Shown here: positions 8,161 through 17,134 of the stretch, piece after piece
Position numbering within the stretch: the stretch's first letter is position 1
Layout: each line of letters starts with the position of its first letter
Assembly: GCA_015056815.1 (NCBI GenBank)
Contig: SVFN01000002.1
Span: 186,001 to 250,000 of the forward strand
Reading direction: 5' to 3'
From: Lachnospiraceae bacterium
Lineage (GTDB): Bacteria > Bacillota > Clostridia > Lachnospirales > Lachnospiraceae
DNA: 64,000 bases
The notes under the pieces: generated by a model
What the model was told of the DNA's origin: nothing
The model's database searches: none
The model's input: the letters and a program-made list of their open reading frames with translations, nothing else
Program-made: the position numbers and the translations under genes

Positions 8161-9675
8161 CTATATTTTCTCCTGTTTATTGAAGCCATTTCTGTAAAAA
8201 CGCACTGCCATCAGTGCCAATATCACCGCTTTGCATACATTGTCGGCGATCATGCAGTACCAGACTTCCCGAAGTTCTAACTTCCACACATTCACAACGA
8301 TCGCTGTCATCAGGATCCTTATGCCCCACATACTGGCAGTTTCTATGTAAAACGGTATTTTGGTATAGCCGGAACCATAAAAAATACCTTCCATTACGAT
8401 CATCAGACCAAAGAACGGTTCGGACAACGCCACCATCTTTAACATCTGTGCACCCAAAGTGATCACTGCCTGCGAATTGGTAAAAATACTCATCAGCCCA
8501 TAAGCCGACACAAACAATACCATACCATTAAATATCATCATCAGTACCGTGACAAGTGTGCTGATCCTGCAGATTCTTATCAGCTTGTCGTAGTTTTTCT
8601 CACCGATTGCGGCACCGACCAGTGCAGAGGTCGCGATACGAAGACCATATCCCGGAACATAAAACAGTGTCTCTGCATCCACTGCGATCGAATGCGCCGC
8701 AAAGATCGTTGTCCCCATTCCGGAAACCAGTCCCGCGAATACAATATAGCCCATGCAGGATGTGATGCTTGTCGCCAGTACCGGGAGTCCCGTCCGAAGG
8801 ATCTCCTTCATGATCTGCCGTTTCTGCTGTGCACTCTCTTTTCGCGCAAAAGCCGTTTTCTCTGCAGGTACCTTCTCTTCTCCCGGAAGAAATGTATTTT
8901 CCGCTTTCGTGTTCCTTTGACCGGATGCATTCGTTTTGTGCAGTTCCTTCCCCGGTCTTTTAATAGAATTTTTTCCCCTGCCAGCCAGTTTTAATCCAAG
9001 CCCAAGCTCCGGATTCTTCGCATATAAGAGAAAAATCCAGATGCCACCGACTGTCGCGGCGATCGAAGTCGCTACCGCAGCCCCGGTAACCCCCAGTCCT
9101 GCTTTATAGATCAGCAGGTAATCCAGGATACCGTTCAGTACATTTGCCGTCATATTAACAAGCATCGGTGTCCTGCTGTCCTGTACGGAACGAAGCAGGG
9201 AGCTTAATATAATGGAAGCCGCCCGAAACACCATAGGCAGGCAGATGATAAAAAAGTATCCGGAAGCCTTCGGACAAACGCTTTTATCCGCCTGCATCCA
9301 GACCGGTATAAAAGGACTCAATGCCAGACAAAGCAGCCCTACCAAAAGACCTGAGATCAGCGTGATCCATAATGCCAGTCCTGAAATCTTCTTCATCCTC
9401 GCCTTATCTCCCGCTCCGTAGGCTCTCGCACAAAGCGACAAAAATGCTGTTCCACATGCGCTGAAAATACTACCGATCAACCATGTGACGGTCGTCGTCA
9501 CACTGACTGCGGCAGTAGCTTCTTCTCCCAGATGTCCGACCATGGCTGTATCCACATACTGCATCATGGTTGACATAATCTGTTCTACGATCGTAGGTAT
9601 CGATAGAAGCATCAGATCCCGTAATACTTTTTTATTCGAAATCGTTTCTGTCTTTCCCCTGCTTTTCATAGTCAT
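8161..9675 (-). CDS. MATE family efflux transporter
   Basis: A multidrug or metabolite exporter of the MATE family, with about 12 membrane helices driven by Na+ or H+. The N-terminal repeat shows MLLSIPTIVEQIMSTMMQYVDTAMVGHLG in shortened form (IPTIVEQIM, VDTAMVGHLG), typical of NorM/DinF-like proteins. The C-terminal repeat begins ILRTGLPVLATSITSCMGYI. At 504 residues it is longer than the usual 440-460. The excess is a charged Lys/Glu/Arg-rich loop between the two six-helix halves (about residues 230-290), on the cytoplasmic side. The ribosome site before 9675 (AAGGGAA) is modest. The substrate cannot be predicted. Confidence 0.93.
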   Translation of the reverse strand: MTMKSRGKTETISNKKVLRDLMLLSIPTIVEQIMSTMMQYVDTAMVGHLGEEATAAVSVTTTVTWLIGSIFSACGTAFLSLCARAYGAGDKARMKKISGLALWITLISGLLVGLLCLALSPFIPVWMQADKSVCPKASGYFFIICLPMVFRAASIILSSLLRSVQDSRTPMLVNMTANVLNGILDYLLIYKAGLGVTGAAVATSIAATVGGIWIFLLYAKNPELGLGLKLAGRGKNSIKRPGKELHKTNASGQRNTKAENTFLPGEEKVPAEKTAFARKESAQQKRQIMKEILRTGLPVLATSITSCMGYIVFAGLVSGMGTTIFAAHSIAVDAETLFYVPGYGLRIATSALVGAAIGEKNYDKLIRICRISTLVTVLMMIFNGMVLFVSAYGLMSIFTNSQAVITLGAQMLKMVALSEPFFGLMIVMEGIFYGSGYTKIPFYIETASMWGIRILMTAIVVNVWKLELREVWYCMIADNVCKAVILALMAVRFYRNGFNKQEKI

Positions 9676-9774
9676 TGTCTTTCCCTTGATCTCATGGTTT
9701 TATTTCTTACGTTTCCCTTCGCCGCCCGGAATGGAAAGCTTATCTGTTTCTTAATTGTGTCCTGTCGTTTTCGG

Positions 9775-10929
9775 TCATTCTTCTATATAGGGAATAAAGG
9801 CTGCAAAGGCTGAAGGAACCGGATACTCCTTTTTCACCACTTCATACTCTGCCATTATATACCCATTTGGCAACATGCTCTGATCGGCATCTTTTCCTTC
9901 ACGCTCTTCCGACAGGGCAGAAAAATCTGCCTGTTTCGAAGCAGGACTTTTCGTGCCAAAATCAAACGGTTCCGTTTTGACAAGATATCCTTTCATATGC
10001 CATTCTTTGTGCGAGAAAATATGCTTTGCTTCCCTGACCTGTTCGATATACACCGGCTCGCAGCCGATCTGTCTGACATACTGTATGATCGACTCATTCT
10101 CTGCCCATTCATCCAACATGGGAAACTCATACATTCCGGCCAGAAGTCCTCTGGAGGCGCGCTTATGAAGTAAGATCTTATGCCCGTCTTTTATGATCAG
10201 CAGTGTCTTTTTTTCGATCATCCGTTTCTGCTTCGCTGCCTTGCAGGGAAATTCCGTTTCCCTTTTCTTCAGATGTGCCTGACAGAACTCCTTCCAAGGA
10301 CACACTTCACACTTAGGCGCACCGTTTGGAACACAGACGATCGCACCAAGCTCCATCAGAGCCTGGTTGAAATCTCCTGCCCTTTCCGGCATTATCTGCA
10401 AAAGCTCCTCTTCCACCCGCTTTTTTACCGACGATTGCGAAATATCCTCTGCATCCATCGTCAGTCTGGAAAGCACTCGCAGTACATTGCCGTCTACTGC
10501 CGGAACCTTTTGTCCGAAAGCGATGGAAGCAATGGCACCCGCCGTATAGCTGCCGATCCCCTTTAACTTCAATAATTCCTCATAGTCTGACGGCATCTGT
10601 CCGCCATATTCTTCCATAACCTGTATGGCCGCTTTTTGCATATTACGGACACGATTATAATAACCAAGTCCTTCCCATAGTTTGAGAAGTCTCTCCTCAC
10701 TTGCCCCCGCCAGGCTTGCCACATCCGGAAGCTCCAGCAGGAATCTCGCAAAGTAAGGCTTGACCGCCTCCACTCTGGTCTGCTGCAGCATGATCTCCGA
10801 TACCCAGACTCTGTATGCCTCCGGATCATCTCTCCAGGGAAGAGAGCGTTTATTCCGGTCAAACCATGCGATCAGAGGATCCACAATATAATCTAACTGC
10901 CGAAAATTTTGTATCTTTTCTTTTCTCAT
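9775..10929 (-). CDS. mutY: A/G-specific adenine DNA glycosylase
   Basis: Removes adenine mispaired with 8-oxoguanine in the GO repair system. The 384-residue protein has the catalytic entry motif SEIMLQQTRVEAVKPYF (about residues 45-61) and the helix-hairpin-helix LLKLKGIGSYTAGAIASIAFG. After this comes V-D-G-N-V, carrying the catalytic Asp of the family. An iron-sulfur loop of pattern C-x6-C-x2-C-x5-C follows (C..PNGAPKCEVCPWKEFC). The C-terminal third is the NUDIX-like domain that reads 8-oxoG. The ribosome site is weak (CAGG). It is monocistronic or loosely linked to the 5'-nucleotidase upstream. Confidence 0.96.
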   Translation of the reverse strand: MRKEKIQNFRQLDYIVDPLIAWFDRNKRSLPWRDDPEAYRVWVSEIMLQQTRVEAVKPYFARFLLELPDVASLAGASEERLLKLWEGLGYYNRVRNMQKAAIQVMEEYGGQMPSDYEELLKLKGIGSYTAGAIASIAFGQKVPAVDGNVLRVLSRLTMDAEDISQSSVKKRVEEELLQIMPERAGDFNQALMELGAIVCVPNGAPKCEVCPWKEFCQAHLKKRETEFPCKAAKQKRMIEKKTLLIIKDGHKILLHKRASRGLLAGMYEFPMLDEWAENESIIQYVRQIGCEPVYIEQVREAKHIFSHKEWHMKGYLVKTEPFDFGTKSPASKQADFSALSEEREGKDADQSMLPNGYIMAEYEVVKKEYPVPSAFAAFIPYIEE

Positions 10930-11090
10930 ATAAAACCTGTTTTTTGTATTTTAAGTTCCTTATCTGAACAAATGGAGCAGAAAGGCAGTGAACATTCTCT
11001 CCTCTTTCGCATTCGCTCTTTCGCTGTTCATTGTCCTCTGGCTCCATTTTTCAGATCGTGTTTTTAAGTTTTGTATCTCTCTCACTGCTG

Positions 11091-11999
11091 TCATGCTGTG
11101 CTCTTATAAGGGACTCTCGCTGCAAAAACCACTTCCGCAGCTGCTTCGGTATATATACTCTGATCATCAAAAAAGATATCTGCCCCAAATGCTTTTAAGA
11201 TCTCTTTCTTGGAAACACCACCTAAAAAGAATGCTTCATCCACTCTGACACCCCAGCTTCTGAGAGTCTTGATCGCACGCTCATGTGCCGGTGCACATCT
11301 GGCTGTCACAAGTGCGGTCCTGATCGGCGCTTCTTTGCCTTCAAACGCATCCTGAATCTGGGCAATCGCCTGCAAAAACTTGGCAAAAGGTCCTTCCTGT
11401 AAAGGAAGATCCGCTTTTTGCACTTCATTCTGCTCAAATGCCGTCAGCCCTTTTTCCTGATAGATCCGCTCCGATTCATCTGTAAATAATACCGCATCCC
11501 CGTCAAAGGCGATCCGTATCTTATGTCCCTGTTCCTCTCGGTCATAGTCAACCCTGCCATCTGTACGGATCACTCCTGCTGCGATCCCGGAATCGATCGC
11601 CGCCTGTACATCATCTTCGTGTGCAGACAAAAACAGGTCTGTATGGAATGCAGACAGATACGGTGCAATAGGCGCTCCCCCTGCCAGAACAGCTCTTGCG
11701 ATCTTAAGCCCATAATGGTCAATGGAATGAAATACACGAAGCGCAGTGTCCGAACTGTTGCGCGACATGATAATAACTTCGACAACATCTTTTCGCTCCG
11801 AAAGCTCATTCAGAGAAAGAAATGATCTGATCAGCGCAAAACCGGGTCCCGGTTTCAAAGGCTCTTTCTCATGTGCTCTCTGATAATCGCGATACGCTTC
11901 TACACCTTCCGTCTCAAATATGCTGTTCTCATAACTTAAGTCAAACAGTGCCCTGGTACTGACACCGATCACCAGTTTTTTGCTAAGATCAAAAGCCAT
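11091..11999 (-). CDS. Cytosolic 5'-nucleotidase (cN-I type family)
   Basis: A 302-residue predicted nucleotidase that dephosphorylates nucleoside monophosphates. Family landmarks are the N-terminal KLVIGVSTRALFDL (the first conserved block of the 5_nucleotid/cN-I family), V-I-I-M-S-R-N-S-S-D-T-A-L-R-V-F, the glycine block A-V-L-A-G-G-A-P-I-A-P-Y-L, I-R-I-A-F-D-G-D-A-V-L-F (an HAD-like Asp motif) and the terminal FFDDQ. Start 11999 is preferred over the in-frame ATG at 12005, because AGGAGA lies seven bases before the former and abuts the latter. It lies downstream of the DUF1653 gene, 81 bp apart. Confidence 0.85.
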   Translation of the reverse strand: MAFDLSKKLVIGVSTRALFDLSYENSIFETEGVEAYRDYQRAHEKEPLKPGPGFALIRSFLSLNELSERKDVVEVIIMSRNSSDTALRVFHSIDHYGLKIARAVLAGGAPIAPYLSAFHTDLFLSAHEDDVQAAIDSGIAAGVIRTDGRVDYDREEQGHKIRIAFDGDAVLFTDESERIYQEKGLTAFEQNEVQKADLPLQEGPFAKFLQAIAQIQDAFEGKEAPIRTALVTARCAPAHERAIKTLRSWGVRVDEAFFLGGVSKKEILKAFGADIFFDDQSIYTEAAAEVVFAARVPYKSTA

Positions 12000-12080
12000 A
12001 GTCATTCTCCTTTCCTACTGCGTCAGGCAGTATTACGGCAAATACCCATGGCTTTTCATCACTCATTTTTCAAATTGAGC

Positions 12081-12686
12081 CTATTGTCTCCGGCGCTCAT
12101 ATCTGATCTTCGTCTGAATGCAGTTTTTCAGCTCTGCATATCTTTGCTCTATCGGACCGTCATCAATCTCTATATCGATGGCTACCGCCATCGTATTGAT
12201 CATCTCATCCGTGATACGAGGGAAAAGTGCGGCAAGGATATTCAGTCTTGCCTCATGGGTATCGGCGTCCAGAAATTCTATCACCAATGGGTCTATGTTC
12301 CATTCCATAGTCTCTTCCGCTTTTGCATTTTGAACAGTCCGATCAGCTGCAGTCTCTGTTTTTGTCTGTGCTGCTTCTTTGTCATCCTCGGTCTGAACCG
12401 CAAAATGCTCTTTCTTAAGCTTCACTTCCCCGGATCCCGTAACGGCTTCCCCGTCTTCATCTTCCCGGAAAAAGCGGTATTTATGAGGAGTATCCGGATA
12501 TTTCTCATGATCCGTTTCACTCATAAACATGTCATAGGGTCTGACATATATTCTGAAGTCATCATACATTGCCTGATATACAACATATTTTTCTCTGGTT
12601 TCTGAATGAGTTGCCAGGGTGATGATCTGATATTTCTTTCCTTTAAAATGTGTAAAAATCTCATACGGTTTTGGTTCACGTCTCAT
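12081..12686 (-). CDS. DUF1653 domain protein
   Basis: A 201-residue cytosolic protein. Residues 8-70 form the DUF1653 domain: Y-E-I-F-T-H-F-K-G-K-K-Y-Q-I-I-T-L-A, then Y-V-V-Y-Q-A-M-Y and the closing R-P-Y-D-M-F-M-S-E. This small beta-rich domain is common in Firmicutes and Proteobacteria and has no established function. Residues 80-135 are a charged, low-complexity linker; residues 140-201 are helical. The start is the ATG at 12686. Its upstream region is occupied by the structured repeat at 12708-13000, leaving about 20 bp between repeat and start codon, so its promoter may lie inside or beyond that element. Confidence 0.8.
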   Translation of the reverse strand: MRREPKPYEIFTHFKGKKYQIITLATHSETREKYVVYQAMYDDFRIYVRPYDMFMSETDHEKYPDTPHKYRFFREDEDGEAVTGSGEVKLKKEHFAVQTEDDKEAAQTKTETAADRTVQNAKAEETMEWNIDPLVIEFLDADTHEARLNILAALFPRITDEMINTMAVAIDIEIDDGPIEQRYAELKNCIQTKIRYERRRQ

Positions 12687-12707
12687 AAGCCGGCTCCTGA
12701 TCTAATG

Positions 12708-13000
12708 ATAATATAACTTATCGGATAAAACCAAATGCCCGCATTCGCGGTCGCTTGGTTTTCTTCCGACTTTCATGATAGCATCCGCTATCATGAATGC
12801 TCAAAAACATTCGTTTTTTCGCTAACTTATCGGATAAAACCAAATACCCGCATTCGCGGTCGCTTGGTTTTCTTCCGACTTTCATGATAGCATTCGCTAT
12901 CATGAATGCTCAAAAACATTCGTTTTTTCGCTAACTTATCGGATAAAACCAAATGCCCGCATTCGCGGTCGCTTGGTTTTCTTCCGATAAGTTATATTAT
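12708..13000. repeat. Palindromic element with 109-bp tandem units
   Basis: Bounded by perfect 17-bp inverted repeats: ATAATATAACTTATCGG at 12708-12724 and its complement at 12984-13000. Inside, a 109-bp unit starts at 12714, 12823 and 12932; the first two are complete and nearly identical (differences near 12736 and 12784), the third is partial. Each unit holds nested hairpins: AAAACCAA/TTGGTTTT around CCCGCATTCGCGGTCGC, and TCATGATAGC/GCTATCATGA. It fills the space between the small exported protein and the DUF1653 gene. Open frames within it are by-products. It may be a REP/BIME-like or MITE-like element; no transposase is seen. Confidence 0.85.
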
Positions 13001-13031
13001 AATCGAAAAGCCTGGATTCGTCCAACGTTTG

Positions 13032-13394
13032 TTATAGAAATGTAACTGTAACGTCCGGCTGCCCGGAAAAAAGACGGATCTCTCCAACTGCCTTAAGCAG
13101 CTCTCCTTTTTGGTCGGACGTCATGGATTCTATATGTCTGTGATGGATCCGGACAATGTAGTTTCGTGTCCCGTCCGCTTCTCTAACTGAAGTAAGATTG
13201 ATGCCGCTGTTTTTGCAATAGAACTGCTCCAGACAGTCCCTCAGCTTTTCTTTGTACTCCTGTTCGAACCTCTGATAATAGATCTGTTCATTCCGTCTGT
13301 CAATTTCCCTGCTGTACGCGGGAATACAGATCCCCATGCATTCTGCCAGCACCAGAATAAAAAGTACAAGTGTAAAAACCTTCTTTTTCATCAT
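13032..13394 (-). CDS. Small exported or membrane-anchored protein, unknown
   Basis: A 120-residue protein. Residues 1-28 form a signal peptide or membrane anchor (KKKVFTLVLFILVLAEC then hydrophobic to A-Y-S-R). The remainder is a small charged domain with a Tyr/Arg/Glu-rich helix (residues 30-60) and strands N-Y-I-V-R-I-H-H-R-H-I. Two cysteines in the mature part (C-L-E-Q-F-Y-C) could pair. A strong ribosome site (GGAGGT, 6-nt spacing) supports the ATG at 13394. I do not recognise a family. The neighbouring frameshifted histidine kinase ends upstream of it, separated by the MITE. Confidence 0.65.
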   Translation of the reverse strand: MMKKKVFTLVLFILVLAECMGICIPAYSREIDRRNEQIYYQRFEQEYKEKLRDCLEQFYCKNSGINLTSVREADGTRNYIVRIHHRHIESMTSDQKGELLKAVGEIRLFSGQPDVTVTFL

Positions 13395-13508
13395 AAAAAA
13401 CCTCCGTATAAAATATAGTCATCATTTCGATCTCTACCTTAGATTACCTATATCTTACACAAAGGTATGTCCTGTTAATCGTACTTTTACCAAATAATAA
13501 GGTCTGTC

Positions 13509-13652
13509 GTTACTATTCACAGCCGTTCCGCCTGTGAAAGTAACGGATTTTGCCATTTAAAATCGCTTCGCGATGGGCAAAATCCAATAACAGAGATAGT
13601 TTATCGAGCCGTAAATGCGCAGTAAATGCGCATTTCGGCTGTGAATAGTAAC
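13509..13652 (-). repeat. MITE-like element, complete copy (144 bp)
   Basis: Perfect 17-bp terminal inverted repeats: GTTACTATTCACAGCCG at 13509 and CGGCTGTGAATAGTAAC ending at 13652. Internal structure includes GGATTTTGCC/GGCAAAATCC around ATCGC-TTC-GCGAT, and a double TGCGCA block. The 16-bp sequence TCTGTCGTTACTATTC occurs at 13503-13518 and again at 13653-13668. The element supplies the last 35 or so codons of the open frame that continues the hybrid kinase. Confidence 0.9.
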
Positions 13653-13844
13653 TCTGTCGTTACTATTCGGTTTTTTCTTCACCTGAATCTGGTTGCCGGC
13701 ATAGCGTAAACTGTGCAGCGCTGCGGCATACTCGTTTTTCTTAAGCTTTGCCGGCACCGATTTTAATATCCTGACCGCTTTGTCACAACGCACCGTCAGT
13801 TTGCCGTCCTCCGATAATTGCAGGGAAAGCTCCGTTTCCTCCAC
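13557..13844 (-). pseudogene. Displaced C-terminal segment of the hybrid histidine kinase
   Basis: A 95-residue reading frame that overlaps the kinase end by 62 bp in another frame. Its first 60 residues (SLQLSEDGKLTVRCDKAVRI, then K-S-V-P-A-K-L-K-K-N-E-Y-A-A-A-L-H-S-L-R) look like genuine coding sequence. The kinase frame over the same DNA gives a Gly-rich, unlikely tail. Removing one base from the A-run at 13851-13854 joins kinase residue E-F to Q-P-V-E-E in this frame. The last 35 residues are encoded by the MITE, so the original C-terminus was also truncated or replaced. The GTG start at 13844 has no clear ribosome site, arguing against an independent gene. Confidence 0.55.
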
Positions 13845-16134
13845 CGGCTGAAAATTCCATCACTCCGTTTTCATCGATTTCATAATCTTCTATCTCATCC
13901 TCTATGGATACCACTTTTTCCAGTACCTCCAGTATAAAGTCATACTTTTTCAGAAATTCTTCATGATTTGACAGGACAAAATCCCTATTATCCTCTTTGG
14001 CTGCCCTCTCCAGTTCCAGCGCAATATTATAAGGCTCCTCTGCCCCGATCATCGCGGAAGTACTCTTAAGTGAATGAATCAGAATTCCATAATTCCAAAA
14101 GTCCTCTGCGTCAAGGAATTTCTTCATATCCTCCTTCTTTTCCTTAGCCCCTCTCAGATACTCAAGCAGGATCGAACGATAGAATTCATCATCCCCGCCG
14201 CAATTAGCCAGTCCCTTAGCCGTATTGATCCCGTTTTCTTCCATGATCATAAAGGGAGATTCCACATTTTCCTGTTCACCCGCACCGTTCTTTTCGATAT
14301 CTTCCTCTTCTGTAACGATCTCGATCTTATCTGCCGGAATATATTTCTTTAACATCGTCTCAAGATAGGTACTGTCAATCGGCTTGGTAAGATAATCGTT
14401 AAATCCTTTGGAAAGATATCGCTCCCTTGCGCCCACTACCGCATCTGCGGTAAGACAGATGACGGGCGTATTGATATTAGGTCCTTCCTTATGATTGCGG
14501 ATCGTTCGGAAGGCTTCTTCTCCATCCATCTCAGGCATTCTCTGATCCATGAGGATCACATCGTAAGTATTCTTAAGCGCAAGCTCCACGGCCTCTTTTC
14601 CGCCGCCCGCAGTATCTATGCGCATCTGTGTATCTTTTAAGAACTCCGTGGCTACAAGCAGATTCATCTTTGTATCGTCAACGATCAGAATTCTGGCCTC
14701 AGGCGCTCTGAAGCTCTCGTGATATATTTTATTTCCATCAAGGTTCTTCTCGAATTTCTCCTTGAAATTTCCCACAGGTTCATCCGAAATAATCTTCTGG
14801 GGAATCCGGAGGGTAAACGTGGAACCGACACCATAGGTACTCTCTACCTGCACATCTCCGTCCATCATCTTAAGGAGCATCCTGGTAATGGCAAGTCCCA
14901 GTCCGGTACCTTCCTTGGTGCTGTTTTTCTCAAGATCCACTCTTTCGAATTTCCCGAACAGCTTACCCATATTCTCCCGGCTGATACCGATACCGGTATC
15001 GGTTACGGCGATATCAAGCTCTATGACAGGCTTTCCGTCCATGCTGTTTTCCCGGCGTTTTCCGGTAATTTTAAACAATACGCTTCCCTCATCCGTATAC
15101 TTGACTGCATTGTTCAAAATATTCGTGATCACCTGTCGTACTCTTACAACATCGCCGAAAAGATAGTCCGGAAGTGTCTCATCCACATCCGTCAAAAAAG
15201 AGAGATTTTTTTCCCTGGCTTTAAAATAGATCATGTTGCTGACATCATTGATGACAGAACTTAATTGATATTCCACTTCCACAATATCCATCTTTCCCTC
15301 TTCGATCTTGGTAAAGTCAAGAATATCGTTGATGATGGCAAGAAGATTACTTCCCGCACCGGCAACATTACCGGCATAGCTACGTATTTTTTTAAACGCC
15401 TCATGATATGCCATGGGACTTGCACCGGAAAGTTTCTCCGCTTTTGCGGATTCTCTTAAGATCATTTCGTTCATACCAAGGACAGCATTTATAGGGGTAC
15501 GGATCTCATGACTGGTATTGGCAAGGAAATCTGTCTTGGCCTCACTTGCCCGTCTCGCTTCTTCAAGCGCTTTATCCTGCTTGATCTTCGCTTTGACGAT
15601 CTCATACTGTGCCACAGCGACCATGATGACATTCGCCAGATACATCATCGGAATACGCGAATAATAAACTGCAGGGAACTGATATCCCATATTTTTTAAA
15701 GGCGTGTTCATATAAACACACATAATAATGAAAAAAACCATGCAAAAATACAGCCCGTATGACAGATTAAAGAAGAAAAAAACGACAGGAACCGCAACAA
15801 AGAACAGGAAAATGCTTGTGCCCTCCGTTCCTCCTGTATAGAGGAAAAATGTAAATGTGAGCCAGTAAACCACACACTGAATGTTGAGCGCAAGATGCAT
15901 AAGCCATTTGCGCTTCTTTTTGCCATATTTACAGATTGAAAGATTCACGATGGCAATAGCTGTCATGACAGCACAGAACAATGCATATTTTGCCACAAGT
16001 ATTTTGCCATGAATAAAATTATCCACGCTCAGATAAACGCAAAATGGAATGACCACAGAATAAATGACAATGCTTAATGTCAGATTAACCGAAACATAGC
16101 GCTCATCAATGTGAAATCTCTTTTTTTGGTCCAT
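13783..16134 (-). CDS. Membrane hybrid histidine kinase (HisKA-HATPase-REC-Hpt)
   Basis: A 783-residue phosphorelay sensor. Residues 18-190 hold about six membrane helices with no large external domain. The HisKA motif S-H-E-I-R-T-P-I-N near residue 215 contains the phospho-accepting His. The HATPase shows DTGIGISRENMGKLFGKF and GTGLGLAI. A receiver domain follows (RILIVDD near residue 520; phospho-Asp in VILMDQRMP; Lys in YLTKP). A terminal Hpt domain has I-H-S-L-K-S-T-S-A-M-I-G-A. Start chosen at 16134 (MDQKKRFHID) with GGGAGGG six bases upstream; a start 41 codons earlier is unsupported. The C-terminus appears frameshifted near 13854. No DNA-binding output domain or partner regulator is adjacent. 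Confidence 0.9.
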   Translation of the reverse strand: MDQKKRFHIDERYVSVNLTLSIVIYSVVIPFCVYLSVDNFIHGKILVAKYALFCAVMTAIAIVNLSICKYGKKKRKWLMHLALNIQCVVYWLTFTFFLYTGGTEGTSIFLFFVAVPVVFFFFNLSYGLYFCMVFFIIMCVYMNTPLKNMGYQFPAVYYSRIPMMYLANVIMVAVAQYEIVKAKIKQDKALEEARRASEAKTDFLANTSHEIRTPINAVLGMNEMILRESAKAEKLSGASPMAYHEAFKKIRSYAGNVAGAGSNLLAIINDILDFTKIEEGKMDIVEVEYQLSSVINDVSNMIYFKAREKNLSFLTDVDETLPDYLFGDVVRVRQVITNILNNAVKYTDEGSVLFKITGKRRENSMDGKPVIELDIAVTDTGIGISRENMGKLFGKFERVDLEKNSTKEGTGLGLAITRMLLKMMDGDVQVESTYGVGSTFTLRIPQKIISDEPVGNFKEKFEKNLDGNKIYHESFRAPEARILIVDDTKMNLLVATEFLKDTQMRIDTAGGGKEAVELALKNTYDVILMDQRMPEMDGEEAFRTIRNHKEGPNINTPVICLTADAVVGARERYLSKGFNDYLTKPIDSTYLETMLKKYIPADKIEIVTEEEDIEKNGAGEQENVESPFMIMEENGINTAKGLANCGGDDEFYRSILLEYLRGAKEKKEDMKKFLDAEDFWNYGILIHSLKSTSAMIGAEEPYNIALELERAAKEDNRDFVLSNHEEFLKKYDFILEVLEKVVSIEDEIEDYEIDENGVMEFSAGGGNGAFPAIIGGRQTDGAL

Positions 16135-16337
16135 ACTTACCCTCCCTAATGGTTTCCAGGAAATTATATCGGACTCCTTCTGCCTTTTTTGTGTTTCATT
16201 GCCTGTAGCGGTAGCCGCAACGCCGGATGTGACAATAAGCATAACGACCACCTGCATATTTTCTTTTTTTGCGCCAGTTTAATATATATGTTATTATAAC
16301 AGTTGATATGACATCCTGACAATCGGTAATGAGTTTT

Positions 16338-17033
16338 TTAGTAAGCTGTTTTTCCATGCACTCTGTCTGATCGGGCACAAGGAATCACAATACATAAAGC
16401 CGCCATTTCTTTCTCCAGAAGCCTGTAAACATTTGCCACAAGAAAACCATCCGCAATGGCATGATTCAGACGGACACTCACCGGCATCATAAGTCTGCCG
16501 TTCTCCTCCCGGTATTTACCCCAGTTAATGATCGGGGCAAAGTGCAGGAATCCGTCCGGCAGTTCAATATTCAGCGAGTCATAAGACAGCCAGGATATAT
16601 ATGAAGCGTCAAACCAGTTTGGATGATTCATCATATCGAGCTTGTATTCTCTTGTATTTTTGGCATTCTCCACGTCTTCAACAGCATTTCTGTAAAATAT
16701 CTCATAATCTTCATAATAAGTCGTATATACCGGAGTGCAGGTTTCCGTATCTTCATGAAAAACGTACTGAATCGGGTTAATGATGTCATAGCAGATCAGC
16801 TCTTCCGACTGCCAGAGATACCCCATCTTGTAGTCATCTCTCGAATTCAACACCTTTGAAAGCGCATACAGAAAATTTATGTAGAATCTAGTGCCTGTCT
16901 GTTTAGAAAGGTTCACCAGATCCGTTACATCTATTCTCGCAGTCATGGAAGTTGAGCACTTGCAGTCCTGCGTAAAATGACGGAACACTCCGCCTCTGTA
17001 ATACTTTTCCTTGTCAATAACCCTATAGTTCAC
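16338..17033 (-). CDS. Chloramphenicol acetyltransferase-family (type A) acyltransferase
   Basis: A 231-residue trimeric CAT-fold acetyltransferase using acetyl-CoA. Family landmarks are the N-terminal Y-Y-R-G-G-V-F-R-H-F, the hydrophobic NWFDASYISWLSYDSLNIE (positions about 140-158) and the active-site motif L-N-H-A-I-A-D-G-F near residue 195. The usual motif is H-H-x3-D-G; here the first His is Asn, but the catalytic second His and the Asp are kept. Chloramphenicol resistance is possible, yet many chromosomal homologues have other or unknown acceptors, so no resistance claim is made. Start is GTG at 17033 with an AGGA ribosome site. Its promoter shares a repeated element with the DUF975 gene (17141-17185). 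Confidence 0.85.
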   Translation of the reverse strand: MNYRVIDKEKYYRGGVFRHFTQDCKCSTSMTARIDVTDLVNLSKQTGTRFYINFLYALSKVLNSRDDYKMGYLWQSEELICYDIINPIQYVFHEDTETCTPVYTTYYEDYEIFYRNAVEDVENAKNTREYKLDMMNHPNWFDASYISWLSYDSLNIELPDGFLHFAPIINWGKYREENGRLMMPVSVRLNHAIADGFLVANVYRLLEKEMAALCIVIPCARSDRVHGKTAY

Positions 17034-17134
17034 TTTACTATTCCTCTCTTTCCGCTTTTATAAAACCGATGACATATCCAACTACCATACCTGCCATCAT
17101 TTTGAGCCAACGTGTCAAGTACCTAAAACACTAT

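Noticed and set aside
12718-12903. 61-residue frame with an internal sequence repeat
   Set aside because: Encoded entirely by the 109-bp tandem units; no start signal.
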